A model generated the notes under the pieces. That model ran no database searches. It worked only from the letters and a program-made list of their open reading frames with translations, and was not told the DNA's origin. Source: Pseudomonadota bacterium (GTDB taxonomy: Bacteria > Verrucomicrobiota > Verrucomicrobiia > Limisphaerales > SXTU01). From it: 64,000 nt of DNA. Shown here in pieces: positions 1 to 8,665 of this stretch; the first letter of the stretch is position 1; each line of letters starts with the position of its first letter. The position numbers and the translations under genes were made by a program. The DNA lies in the NCBI GenBank assembly GCA_009924135.1, contig RFSE01000002.1:26005-90004 (forward strand). Reading direction: 5' to 3'.

Positions 1-572
1 TTGAACAGGATGAAGTTGGGGAAGCGCGCCGCGAGTTCGGCCACCGTTTCCGGCGTCATCTCGTTTTGCGTGACCTGGGGGAGCTGGTAGAGCGCGGTGG
101 GAAAGCCGAGTTCGAGAATGCCGGCGAGCGCGTCGCGGATGGCTTCCTGCGGCAGGTCCGCGCCTTTCGGCGGGCAGACGGTGAAGGCAGTAGTGTTTCG
201 GGTTTCGGGTTTCGGGTTTCGGGCAGAAACTTCCCGGCCCCAATCACGTAAGACGGAATACGCATCACGCGCCTCCGTCTTCAGCACTCCGATGAGCAGA
301 TGCAGCCCCAATTGAGTTGTTTGCTCCAGCGCGAGTCCGAGCAGCTCCCGGATTTCCGCATCGGACATTTCCCAGCCGTCACCTGTGGAGCCGGGGATGA
401 GAAAGCCCTTCACATGCGGCGCGAGATGGCGCAGGTGAGCGGTGATGCGGGCGTGATCGAGGGAACCGTCGTCCCGATAGTGCGTGAGCAGCGGACACCA
501 GAGCGGCGGGATGCCGCGTGGGAAGAGGCGGGCGTGCCAGTCGGCGCGGGTCGCTGGAGGTTGCGGGCTCAT
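1..572 (-). CDS. Dihydrodipicolinate synthase/N-acetylneuraminate lyase family protein (3' end beyond window)
   Basis: Open frame from ATG at 572 running off the left edge, so absent from the ORF track. Reads MSPQPPATRADWHARLFPRGIPPLWCPLLTHYRDDGSLDHARITAHLRHLAPHVKGFLIPGSTGDGWEMSDAEIRELLGLALE...FTVCPPKGADLPQEAIRDALAGILELGFPTALYQLPQVTQNEMTPETVAELAARFPNFILF, with DapA-like GSTGDGWEMS and ALYQLP motifs. Confidence 0.8.
   Translation of the reverse strand, partial: MSPQPPATRADWHARLFPRGIPPLWCPLLTHYRDDGSLDHARITAHLRHLAPHVKGFLIPGSTGDGWEMSDAEIRELLGLALEQTTQLGLHLLIGVLKTEARDAYSVLRDWGREVSARNPKPETRNTTAFTVCPPKGADLPQEAIRDALAGILELGFPTALYQLPQVTQNEMTPETVAELAARFPNFILF
196..223. repeat. Heptanucleotide tandem repeat (TTTCGGG)x4 inside the DapA-like CDS
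   Basis: tttcggg tttcggg tttcggg tttcggg read directly at 196-223. Confidence 0.95.
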
Positions 573-589
573 CGTAGAAAAAGCATTTC

Positions 590-711
590 AGCCACAGATA
601 CACACAGATGAGCACAGATGGTAAACACTTTGGGCAGCTTGCTGCTGTCATCCGGCAGGTGAAGCCCGCTCACCGCGCAAAATCTGTGTCCATCTGTGTT
701 CATCTGTGGCT
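590..711. repeat. Imperfect inverted repeat (CCACAGATNNACACAGATG family)
   Basis: Left arm agccacagatacacacagatgagcacagatgg (590-621); right arm aatctgtgtccatctgtgttcatctgtggct (681-711) is its approximate reverse complement. Confidence 0.8.
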
Positions 712-789
712 TCCTGATTTGGCCGCGTTCCCACCTGCCGCCCTAAGGCTCGCGGGTCAATCCGCCTCCTGACCTCGGCGGCCGCGGGT

Positions 790-2502
790 TTAGTGCTTCT
801 CCTCGGCGGGCGGTTCGGGGAGCAGGAAGCTCAACCCCAGACCGATGGCGTAAACACCGGTACCGGTGATGGCGGCGGCCAGGGCGACTTGTTCGAAGGT
901 GTTGCCGGGCAGTTGCGGGGCGATGATGTTAGCGGTCAGGAACGCCGCTGAAGTGCCGATCATGCGGCCGCCCACGTTGGTGGCGAAGCTGCCACCGGTG
1001 CCCCGCAGGTGGATTGGGAAAATCTTCGGCAGGTATTCGCCGAAGTAGCTGAACTGCGCCACGGTAAGAAAGCCTGCCGCCGCCATGCCGAACTGGAACA
1101 GCCCCGGCTGGTCGCGGAAAAGCCATACGTAGGTCAGCGGGAAAATCAGCAGTCCCGGCACCTGGAACAGGCGCAGGAGCTTGCCCCGGCTCATCGCCAC
1201 CACGAGCAAGGCCGCGAGCACGATGCGCCCGCCCAAGCCACCCAGTTCCTGCCAGAGCTGCACGGTATTACCACGGGCCTTGATCGCCGTGTCGAACGGT
1301 TCTTGTTTCGCGCGGTTGTCACCGATGAGCTTAAGAATCTTCTCGCGCTCGATGATCGCCTTCTTTGTATCCGGTTTGCCTTCCGTAAGCTTGGTCAGGC
1401 TGGCGTCCAGTTCGGCGAATTTGTTGGTCGAGGCGGCAAACTGGGTTTTCAACTCCGCCTTCTTCTCGTCCGGGGTCGCCGGGTTTTCGATGCCGTTCCG
1501 CAGGCCGCGCTGGGCGATGCGCAGCTTCGCCCGGTTCGCGGCGAGTTCCAGCAGACCGGGGACTTCGCCGGTAACCTTGCGGAAGTCCACCATCGCGGTG
1601 TCCAGCTGCCTGTTGAGTTCCCTGGCCTCATCCTGCAGGGGCTTGAGCGACTTGCGCTGCTCGGCCAGATCGGCCAGGCCGGGGGCGACGCGCAGCGGAG
1701 TCATCTGCAACGCGCCAAAGGCCGCGCCGTAGGCACAGGCGGACAAGCCGGCTGTCACGAGCGTGATCTTGCGCAGACCGGGAGAGAAAAGTTCGCCGAA
1801 GCTCGGGCGTTTGAGCGTGCCGGACGCGCGGCCCTCGCGCCACACCTTCGATTCCGGCACGAACGGCAGCAACAGCGCGATGGGAATCGCCGGCAGGAAA
1901 CCGGTGAGCAGGGTGTACCGCCAGGTGGCGTGGGTGTTGAAGATCTCCGGCACGGGCAGCGCCGGCAGGTCGTTCGCGTGCGCCACGATCCAGACGTTGA
2001 TGCCCGTCACCACCAGGCCGCCGACGGACGCGAAAGCCTGCGTGTAGCCGAGGGCCATTTCCTTCATCCGCTTGTCCGGGAACAGCTCCGCCAGCCACGT
2101 GATCGCTGCAATGAACTCAACGCACACGCCGATGAACGTGGTGCAGCGGAAGAAGATGAAGACCGGCAGAGTGGTCGCAAACGCTGCCGCGCACGGCGAG
2201 AAGGCGTAGAGGAAGATGCTCGCCGCCATGATGGTCTTGCGCCCGAAGCGGTCGATGAGCCAGCCCCCCAGCAGGCCGAACGTGCCGCCACAGAGGGCGG
2301 TGAGCCACAGCAGGTTGCCGGTCCATTGCGTGACGACGGGATTGTTCGGCGGCAACGAGAGCAGCTCCGCAATCGCGGGGACGGCGACGAGGGGCGTCAT
2401 CAGCAGCTCGTAGGTGTCGAAAAGAAAGCCGATGCTGGCGATGGTGAGGATCAGCCACTCGGTCAGGCCGAGCTTCGGAGCGGGCGTCTGCGGAGAACTC
2501 AT
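790..2502 (-). CDS. MFS transporter with large hydrophilic/coiled-coil central insert
   Basis: 570 aa. N-terminal half shows MFS signature GGWLIDRFGRKTIM and hydrophobic helices; about 150 aa of charged sequence (LADLAEQRKSLKPLQDEARELNRQL...) lies between hydrophobic halves. Confidence 0.85.
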   Translation of the reverse strand: MSSPQTPAPKLGLTEWLILTIASIGFLFDTYELLMTPLVAVPAIAELLSLPPNNPVVTQWTGNLLWLTALCGGTFGLLGGWLIDRFGRKTIMAASIFLYAFSPCAAAFATTLPVFIFFRCTTFIGVCVEFIAAITWLAELFPDKRMKEMALGYTQAFASVGGLVVTGINVWIVAHANDLPALPVPEIFNTHATWRYTLLTGFLPAIPIALLLPFVPESKVWREGRASGTLKRPSFGELFSPGLRKITLVTAGLSACAYGAAFGALQMTPLRVAPGLADLAEQRKSLKPLQDEARELNRQLDTAMVDFRKVTGEVPGLLELAANRAKLRIAQRGLRNGIENPATPDEKKAELKTQFAASTNKFAELDASLTKLTEGKPDTKKAIIEREKILKLIGDNRAKQEPFDTAIKARGNTVQLWQELGGLGGRIVLAALLVVAMSRGKLLRLFQVPGLLIFPLTYVWLFRDQPGLFQFGMAAAGFLTVAQFSYFGEYLPKIFPIHLRGTGGSFATNVGGRMIGTSAAFLTANIIAPQLPGNTFEQVALAAAITGTGVYAIGLGLSFLLPEPPAEEKH

Positions 2503-2727
2503 GGTGCGGAATTGGACACGAGCCGGGCAGGCCGGACAAGGGTTTTGTTACGCACCCGTATTATTTTGCCGGGGCGCGGCTGGGGCGCGGAGACCAGCCG
2601 CAGCGGCTGCGCCTGGCTGGAGGCGTTAAGTCGTTATGCGCCCGCTCGGCGTTCCGACGTTGCTGCGGCTGATCCCGCGCCGAGCGGGACACAGCCGCGC
2701 TCCGGGAAAAAGCCGTCGTTCGTCCGT

Positions 2728-3876
2728 CTATTCTGCCGCCCGGGTGCGCTTGCGCAGACCGATGGCTACGGCGAGTTCCCGGTGGATGGTGGCGACGCGC
2801 TCGGTCTGGCCCTTGGCCGGGAAACGGGCGTAAAAGCCCTCGCTGAGGAAGCTGTCCGTCAGTTCCAGCCACGGGCTCAGCCGCTGTGCCCAACGCTCGG
2901 CCCGACCCTCGACCGGCAAGGGGTCTTGTGCGGTGAGTTCGGCGGCCACCCGGATGAGCGCCTTGAGCGTGACGGGCTTGGTGATCATCCAGTCCTTCTG
3001 GCCCCACTGGGCGCTCCACGTCTGGGCGGCGGCCCTGAGCAGGTCGCGCAGGGCGAGGTAGTAGCAGTACGCGTGATGCTTGGTGGCCCCGGCTTTCTGG
3101 ATGCCCGGCCATTCCTGGCGCACCCAGCGGTGGACTTCGTTGAACAGCTCGGCCTGGAGAATCCACTTCTCCTGCCGGCTGCGCCCGCCGAGGCGATTGA
3201 TGCGGTACCGCAGCGGGCTGTCCTCGGCGCGGTAGAGCTGTTCGGTGATGTCGGCGGCGAAACGGCGGTCCGGATCAGCCCAGGAGACCTTTTCGTAGAG
3301 GTCCACGAGATGGCTCTTGTTGATGCGGGTGGGCGTGGAATTGATGATGACGAACATCTCGGTGGCGAAGTCCTCGCTGCGGCCGTCGAAGATGATGCAG
3401 GGGACGCGGATGTTCTTCGCCTCCTCCGGGTGCGTGCGGGCGTAGAACTCCAGCGCGGCCAGGCGGTGCTGGCCGTCGATGATGAGATATTTCTCGTCCG
3501 GCTCGGTCAGTTGCCCGACCCCGCTGCCGTCCGACCAGGCAGTGAAAGGCAGGGACTGCGGGGTGAACAGCAGCACGGTGCCGGGAATAAGCGGTTGCGT
3601 GACGGCGGTCTCGTAGAAATTTCGGATGGCCTTGACCTTGGCGTGAGATAGATCGCGCTGGAAGGCCTGGTCGCTGCGTTCGACGCGGCCGATGAATTGG
3701 GCGACATCATCAGGATGCTCCGGAGGCGGCTCGGCGGCAATGGAGCCGGCTTCGTCGCCGTAATAACGGCTGATGAACCGGACCTTTTGGAGGAGCTGCT
3801 CTGGGGAGTAGGAGGCGAAGTAGAACAGGGCGTCCTTCTGGCGGATTTGGGTGGCGATCATGGTAAGCGAGTTCAT
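2728..3876 (-). CDS. DGQHR-domain (DndB-like) protein
   Basis: Contains LIIDGQHRLAALEFYAR and FVIINSTPTRINKSHLVDLYE, typical of DGQHR/DndB-family proteins. Confidence 0.85.
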   Translation of the reverse strand: MNSLTMIATQIRQKDALFYFASYSPEQLLQKVRFISRYYGDEAGSIAAEPPPEHPDDVAQFIGRVERSDQAFQRDLSHAKVKAIRNFYETAVTQPLIPGTVLLFTPQSLPFTAWSDGSGVGQLTEPDEKYLIIDGQHRLAALEFYARTHPEEAKNIRVPCIIFDGRSEDFATEMFVIINSTPTRINKSHLVDLYEKVSWADPDRRFAADITEQLYRAEDSPLRYRINRLGGRSRQEKWILQAELFNEVHRWVRQEWPGIQKAGATKHHAYCYYLALRDLLRAAAQTWSAQWGQKDWMITKPVTLKALIRVAAELTAQDPLPVEGRAERWAQRLSPWLELTDSFLSEGFYARFPAKGQTERVATIHRELAVAIGLRKRTRAAE

Positions 3877-4023
3877 GTGAGCGTTCAGGTTACGCTCCTA
3901 CTCTGACTGCTAGTGCGGCGGACCAGTAAAATCAACGTAAATTCAACGTTGAAAACGTGAAATGATTGGGGCCGGCGGATGCACGGGATGAATGAAGGCC
4001 GCCGTGGGCGGCTCGTCAGCGAC

Positions 4024-4091
4024 AGTATTCAGTGTTCAGTCATCGGTTCGATAACGACTGATGACTGATGACTGATGACTGAACACTGATT
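4024..4091. repeat. Heptamer repeats in two opposing orientations forming a hairpin
   Basis: agtattc agtgttc agtcatc (4024-4044), then actgatg x3, actgaac, actgatt. Arms tcagtgttcagtcat (4029-4043) and atgactgaacactga (4075-4089) are perfect reverse complements. Confidence 0.85.
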
Positions 4092-4104
4092 GCTTTCCCT
4101 CCGG

Positions 4105-5439
4105 TCACTTCATCCCCGGCATCCCGCCCATCTTGCCCATCATCTTCTGGAACTTGGACATCTTCTTCATCATCTGCTGCATCTGGGCGAACTGCTGGAG
4201 CAGCGTGTTGACCTCGGTGACAGTCACGCCGCTGCCCTTGGCGATGCGCTGACGACGTTTCGCGTTGAGCAGGTTCACGTTGCGGCGCTCCTGGGGAGTC
4301 ATGGCGCAGATGATGCCTTCCTTGCGGCGGAAGTCCTTCTCGGCCTTGCTGAAATCGGTGCCCTTCGCCATTTCGGCTCCGCCGGGCAGCATGCCCATGA
4401 TGTTCTCGAGCGGTCCCATTTTCTTCATTTCGCGGAGCTGCATGAGGAAGTCCTCCAGGTTGAACTGCCCCTTGCGCATCTTCTCTTCGAGCGCCATCGC
4501 GGAGTCCTGGTCAATCCGTTCGGCGGCTTTCTCGACGAGCGACACCACGTCACCCATGCCCAGGATGCGCTGGGCCATGCGCTCGGGATGGAACGGCTCG
4601 AAGTCATCCAGCTTCTCGCCCACACCCATGAACTTGATGGGCTTGCCGGTGACCTCCCGCAGGCTGAGGGCCGCGCCACCGCGCGCATCGCCGTCCAGCT
4701 TGGTGAGGATGGAGCCGGTGAGTTTGAGTGCCTGATCAAAATGCGTGGCGACGTTGACCGCCTCCTGGCCGGTGGCGGCGTCCAGTACGAGGAGAATTTC
4801 CTGCGGCTGGATGAGGTCACGGAGCCGGACGAGTTCCTGCACGAGCACCTCATCGATTTGGAGGCGGCCGGCGGTGTCGAAAATGATGACGTTGCGGCTC
4901 GTGAGCTTGGCGAGCTGCTGGGCGTCGCGCGCGATTTTCAACACGTCCGTCTCGCCGCGTTTCAGGAAGACCGGGACTTCGAGCTGTTTGCCCAGCGTCT
5001 CGAGCTGATCCATGGCGGCGGGCCGGTAAACGTCGCACGCCACCAGCAAGGGCTGGCGGCCCTGCTTTTTGAGCCAACTGGCGAGCTTGCCGGAGCTGGT
5101 GGTTTTGCCGGCACCGTGCAAACCGACCATCATGATGCACGTCGGACTGGCGGACAGATTGAGGGCGGAATTCTGCGAGCCGAGCAATGCGACCAGCTCG
5201 TCGCTGATGAGTTTGATGATCTGCTGGCCGGGATGGATGCTCTGGATGACCTGCTGGCCAAGGGCCTTTTCCTTCACGCGCTCGATGAAGTCGCGCGCGA
5301 CCTTGAAGTTTACGTCGGCGTCAAGCAGCGCCAGCCGCACGTCGCGAAGGGAGTCGCTGACGTTGGACTCGGAAATCTTGCCGAGGCCGCGGAGGTTGCG
5401 GAAGACGTTCTGGAGTTTGCCGGACAGCGAATCAAACAT
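4105..5439 (-). CDS. ffh: Signal recognition particle protein Ffh
   Basis: MFDSLSGKLQNVFRNLRGLGKISE..., GLHGAGKTTSSGKLA, DTAGRL, TKLDGDARGGAALS, and M-domain GSGVTVTEVNTLLQQFAQMQQMMKKM. The ORF-track N-terminal extension was trimmed. Confidence 0.97.
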   Translation of the reverse strand: MFDSLSGKLQNVFRNLRGLGKISESNVSDSLRDVRLALLDADVNFKVARDFIERVKEKALGQQVIQSIHPGQQIIKLISDELVALLGSQNSALNLSASPTCIMMVGLHGAGKTTSSGKLASWLKKQGRQPLLVACDVYRPAAMDQLETLGKQLEVPVFLKRGETDVLKIARDAQQLAKLTSRNVIIFDTAGRLQIDEVLVQELVRLRDLIQPQEILLVLDAATGQEAVNVATHFDQALKLTGSILTKLDGDARGGAALSLREVTGKPIKFMGVGEKLDDFEPFHPERMAQRILGMGDVVSLVEKAAERIDQDSAMALEEKMRKGQFNLEDFLMQLREMKKMGPLENIMGMLPGGAEMAKGTDFSKAEKDFRRKEGIICAMTPQERRNVNLLNAKRRQRIAKGSGVTVTEVNTLLQQFAQMQQMMKKMSKFQKMMGKMGGMPGMK

Positions 5440-5467
5440 GGCGTGGATTCTGGTAAGCGGCGGGAAA

Positions 5468-5830
5468 ACTGCCAGCCCTTTCGCGCGGGCGGCAGGTTTT
5501 GGTTTGCGGGACCGGTGGATTTTGCATCCTTCCGGCCATGCATGTGCTGCCGATCTTTTCCGGCGTCTTCCACATCTTCTCCGGTGGTCATTTGTTGCTG
5601 GCCGGGGCTGCCCGCCTGAAATCGACAAGGTGCTGACGCAGCGCGGGCTCAAGGCCCCCAATGTCATCCTGCTGCCCGACCGGCCGCCAAGCCCCGGCGA
5701 GTCGCAGGCCGAAGTATAATCTCCGCTCTACCACCACCGCTCCTTCGGCGGAAAACAAGACAAGGAAGAGCCGCTCCTCCTGCTGGCCAATGCCCGCCGT
5801 GTCCAAGCTGCACGGGACCCCCTTGAGCGG
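5468..5830 (+). pseudogene. Decayed partial duplicate of the 5' region of the MBL-fold/cNMP gene at 9163
   Basis: gcaggttttggtttgcggg...atgcatgtgctgccgatctttt...cagcgcgggctcaaggcccccaatgtcatcctg closely matches 9100-9450, but has frameshifts and a stop (gaagtataatctccg). Confidence 0.85.
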
Positions 5831-5913
5831 CGAACTACGTGATCAACGGAGCCTGCTACTTCAAGCACGACCTGAACTTCGAGCGCCCTGGTGACGCCGT
5901 CGATTAACTGCGT

Positions 5914-6864
5914 TCAGGCCGGGACCGTATTGCCACGTGTGGAGAGGGCGGCGAAGGATTTGAGCTTCTGGCGGAACGAGGCAACGACTTCCTCGATGAG
6001 CGGGTTGCCAAACCGCCGGGCCATGGTGATGGCGTAAAATCGCTCGGCCAGCCCGGGCACACGGATGAGCGTGCGGAGCTGGGGCGATTGCAGTTCCCGC
6101 TCGACGACGATGCTGGGCACCAGGGCCAGTCCGTGACCGGATAGTGCCAGCAGACGCAGCAGCGCCATGTCGTCCACCTCGGCCCGGATGTCGGGCTCGA
6201 GCCGCGCCCCGGCCAGCAACTGGTCGAAATCCGCGCGCACATGACTCTGGCGGGTGGGCAGCAACAACGGCACGCCCCGGAGCCAGGCCGGGAATTTGCT
6301 GCGGCCCGGGCGGACTTTCGTGCTGCCCGCCAGAAAGACCGGGGCCTCGCCGAGCAGATGGTTGTGAATCGTGTGTTCCTGGTCGGCTCGCAGCGGGATG
6401 TTGGAGAGCACCAGATCGAGCTTGTGCTCGTGCAACAGGCGCACCATTTCGGCCAGCCCGCCCGCCAGCACCGTCACCCGCGTGTCGCCGCGTTCCAGCA
6501 GCGGCTGGATGAAATCAAACTGGAGGTTCTTGGACAGCGGCCCGATGGCGCCGATGCGCAACTGCTTTTTCTCCTTCCCCGTCTGCCGGAGCCGGTCCAG
6601 CAATTCACGGTCGGTGGCGAAGATGGACTCGGCATGCTCGAAGGCGATGCGCCCGGCTTCGGTCAGGTGCAGTTGCCGGCTGCGTCGCTCGAAGAGCGGC
6701 TGGCCCAGCCAGCCTTCCAGTTCGCGCACCTGCTCGCTCAGGGTGGACTGGGAGACCCGCAGCACCTCTGCCGCCTGCGTCATGCTGCGATGCCGGGCGA
6801 TGACCCAGAAATGGCGCAGGTGGTGGTAGTTCAGCCAGGTCTGGCTGGGCTCTTCGTTTTTCAC
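5914..6864 (-). CDS. LysR-family transcriptional regulator, NhaR-like
   Basis: LNYHHLRHFWVIARHRSMTQAAEVLRVSQSTLSEQVRELEGWLGQPLFERRSRQLHLTEAG is a LysR HTH. GTG at 6864 is preferred over the upstream start because an inverted repeat lies at 6868-6884. Confidence 0.9.
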   Translation of the reverse strand: MKNEEPSQTWLNYHHLRHFWVIARHRSMTQAAEVLRVSQSTLSEQVRELEGWLGQPLFERRSRQLHLTEAGRIAFEHAESIFATDRELLDRLRQTGKEKKQLRIGAIGPLSKNLQFDFIQPLLERGDTRVTVLAGGLAEMVRLLHEHKLDLVLSNIPLRADQEHTIHNHLLGEAPVFLAGSTKVRPGRSKFPAWLRGVPLLLPTRQSHVRADFDQLLAGARLEPDIRAEVDDMALLRLLALSGHGLALVPSIVVERELQSPQLRTLIRVPGLAERFYAITMARRFGNPLIEEVVASFRQKLKSFAALSTRGNTVPA

Positions 6865-6867
6865 ATG

Positions 6868-6884
6868 GTTCGGAATAACCGAAC
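6868..6884. promoter_or_regulatory. Candidate LysR-type operator (T-N11-A inverted repeat)
   Basis: GTTCGGAATAACCGAAC: 6-bp arms, 5-nt spacer, T-N11-A core, between a divergent LysR gene and the carbonic anhydrase gene. Confidence 0.5.
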
Positions 6885-6944
6885 GATAGCATCGCAACAA
6901 TCTATTTTTCCATTCCTCCAACCAGACCTAGGTTGCGGCCGCAT

Positions 6945-7676
6945 ATGAAACAACTCATGCAAGGATTGACACCTCCTACCGGGGCGGCCCTGTTGCTCGC
7001 CCTCTCACTCCTGACCGCCGGCTGCCAGACCGGCGGGCACCCATCCGCCGTCGCACCGCCCACGCGAACCGAACAACAGGCAAGCACGCCCACCCAGGTG
7101 CGACAACGCCTGGCGGACGGCAACGCGCGCTACGTCGCAGGCACGCCGTTGGCGCGGGACTGGGCCACGGCCCGCACCGCCACGGCGGGCGGACAATTCC
7201 CCTACGCCGCCGTCTTAAGCTGCCTGGACTCCCGGACCTCGGCCGAAATCATTTTCGACCAGGGACACGGTGAGATTTTCAACGCCCGCGTGGCTGGCAA
7301 CATCCTGAATGACGATATCCTCGGCAGCTTGGAATTCGCCTGCCAGGTCGCGGGCGCGAAGCTCATTGCCGTGATTGGGCATACGGAATGCGGGGCGGTC
7401 AAGGGTGCGTGCAGCGGGGTACAGCTCGGGCATCTTACGGGCCTGCTGGAGCGCATCAAACCGGCTGTGACCGAGGTCAGCGGCGGGCAGTCGGTGGAGC
7501 CAGCCACCCAGCCACAGCTCGTCAACGCCGTGGCCGAGGCCAACGTCCGGCTCGTTTTGCGGCAGATTCGCGAGCGCAGCCTCGGGCTGCGCGCCCTGCT
7601 GGACGCCGGCAAAATCGGCCTCGTGGGCGGCCTTTATGAGCTGCACTCCGGCCGGGTCAACTTCCTGAACGAATAA
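6945..7676 (+). CDS. Beta-class carbonic anhydrase with lipoprotein signal peptide
   Basis: Lipobox-like LLTAGCQTG; beta-CA motifs CLDSRTSAEIIFDQGHGEIFNARVAGN and GHTECGAVKGA. Confidence 0.92.
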   Translation: MKQLMQGLTPPTGAALLLALSLLTAGCQTGGHPSAVAPPTRTEQQASTPTQVRQRLADGNARYVAGTPLARDWATARTATAGGQFPYAAVLSCLDSRTSAEIIFDQGHGEIFNARVAGNILNDDILGSLEFACQVAGAKLIAVIGHTECGAVKGACSGVQLGHLTGLLERIKPAVTEVSGGQSVEPATQPQLVNAVAEANVRLVLRQIRERSLGLRALLDAGKIGLVGGLYELHSGRVNFLNE

Positions 7677-7684
7677 GCACCACC

Positions 7685-8665
7685 ATGGACCTCCTGCACG
7701 CCCTCAGTTCGAACTTGCTCTCGCCCGCCGTCCTGTTCTTCGCGCTCGGCCTGCTCGCCGCGCTGCTGAAGACCGACCTCAAATTCCCCGAAAGCCTGTA
7801 CGCCAGTCTGACGATTTACCTGCTCGTCGCCATCGGGTTCAAGGGCGGCGTCGCCATCAACGAAGCCGGCATTGGCAAGGTCTGGCTCCCGGCGCTGGCC
7901 GCCATGACGCTCGGTGCCCTCATCCCCCTCTGGACTTACCCGCTGCTGCGCTTCGGCGGGAAGTTCACGCCCGTGGACGCCGCCGCCATCGCAGCCCACT
8001 ACGGGTCCGTAAGTGCCGTGACGTTCATTGCAGCTACGAACTATCTGAAAGCCGTCAACCAGCCCTACGAAAGCTACGCCACGGCCTTTCTCGCCGTGAT
8101 GGAATCCCCCGCCATCCTGGTAGGCGTGGTGCTGGGCAAACTGGCCACCAGCCAGAGTGGACCGCCGGACCGGGCCGCCTTGAAGGCCGCGCTGCACGAA
8201 GCCATTTTCGGACGCAGCATCTTCCTGCTCGTCGGCGCGCTGGTCGTCGGAGCCTTGTGCGGCAAGCCGGGCATGGACAAGGTGGAGTCCTTCTTCGTCA
8301 CGCCCTTTCAAGGTGTGCTTGCGCTGTTTCTGCTGGAAATGGGGCTGGTCGCCGGACGGCGACTGGACGACCTGCGGAAGGTCGGGCCTTTCCTGCTCGG
8401 TTTTGGCGTGGTGATGCCGCTGCTACACGGTGCCCTGGGCGTGTATCTGGGCCGGTGCGCAGGCTTGGAACTCGGCGGCGCAACCTTGCTCGGCGTGCTC
8501 GCCGCGAGCGCCAGTTACATTGCCGCCCCGGCGGCCATCCGCATGTCGCTGCCGGAGGCGAACCCGACCTACTACCTCACCGCCTCGCTGGCCATCACCT
8601 TCCCGTTCAACATTACGCTCGGAATTCCGGTTTACTTCGCCCTGGCCCGCTGGCTTTACTCATGA
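7685..8665 (+). CDS. sbtA: Sodium-dependent bicarbonate transporter, SbtA family
   Basis: MDLLHALSSNLLSPAVLFFALGLLAALLKTDLKFPESLYASLTIYLLVAIGFKGGVAI is an SbtA-family N-terminus; multi-TM; followed by an SbtB-like gene. Confidence 0.9.
   Translation: MDLLHALSSNLLSPAVLFFALGLLAALLKTDLKFPESLYASLTIYLLVAIGFKGGVAINEAGIGKVWLPALAAMTLGALIPLWTYPLLRFGGKFTPVDAAAIAAHYGSVSAVTFIAATNYLKAVNQPYESYATAFLAVMESPAILVGVVLGKLATSQSGPPDRAALKAALHEAIFGRSIFLLVGALVVGALCGKPGMDKVESFFVTPFQGVLALFLLEMGLVAGRRLDDLRKVGPFLLGFGVVMPLLHGALGVYLGRCAGLELGGATLLGVLAASASYIAAPAAIRMSLPEANPTYYLTASLAITFPFNITLGIPVYFALARWLYS

Noticed and set aside
1009-3651. 880-aa plus-strand ORF
   Set aside because: Antisense to the MFS and DGQHR genes, low-complexity Arg/Gln/Glu-rich composition, no recognisable motif; typical spurious ORF in high-GC DNA.
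2728-3876. Complete Dnd phosphorothioation defence system
   Set aside because: No DndA/C/D/E or restriction partners nearby; only a single DGQHR-domain gene.
4024-4091. Possible CRISPR array
   Set aside because: Unit length is 7 bp with no spacers; no cas genes in the window.
4090-5619. 509-aa plus-strand ORF
   Set aside because: Antisense shadow of ffh.
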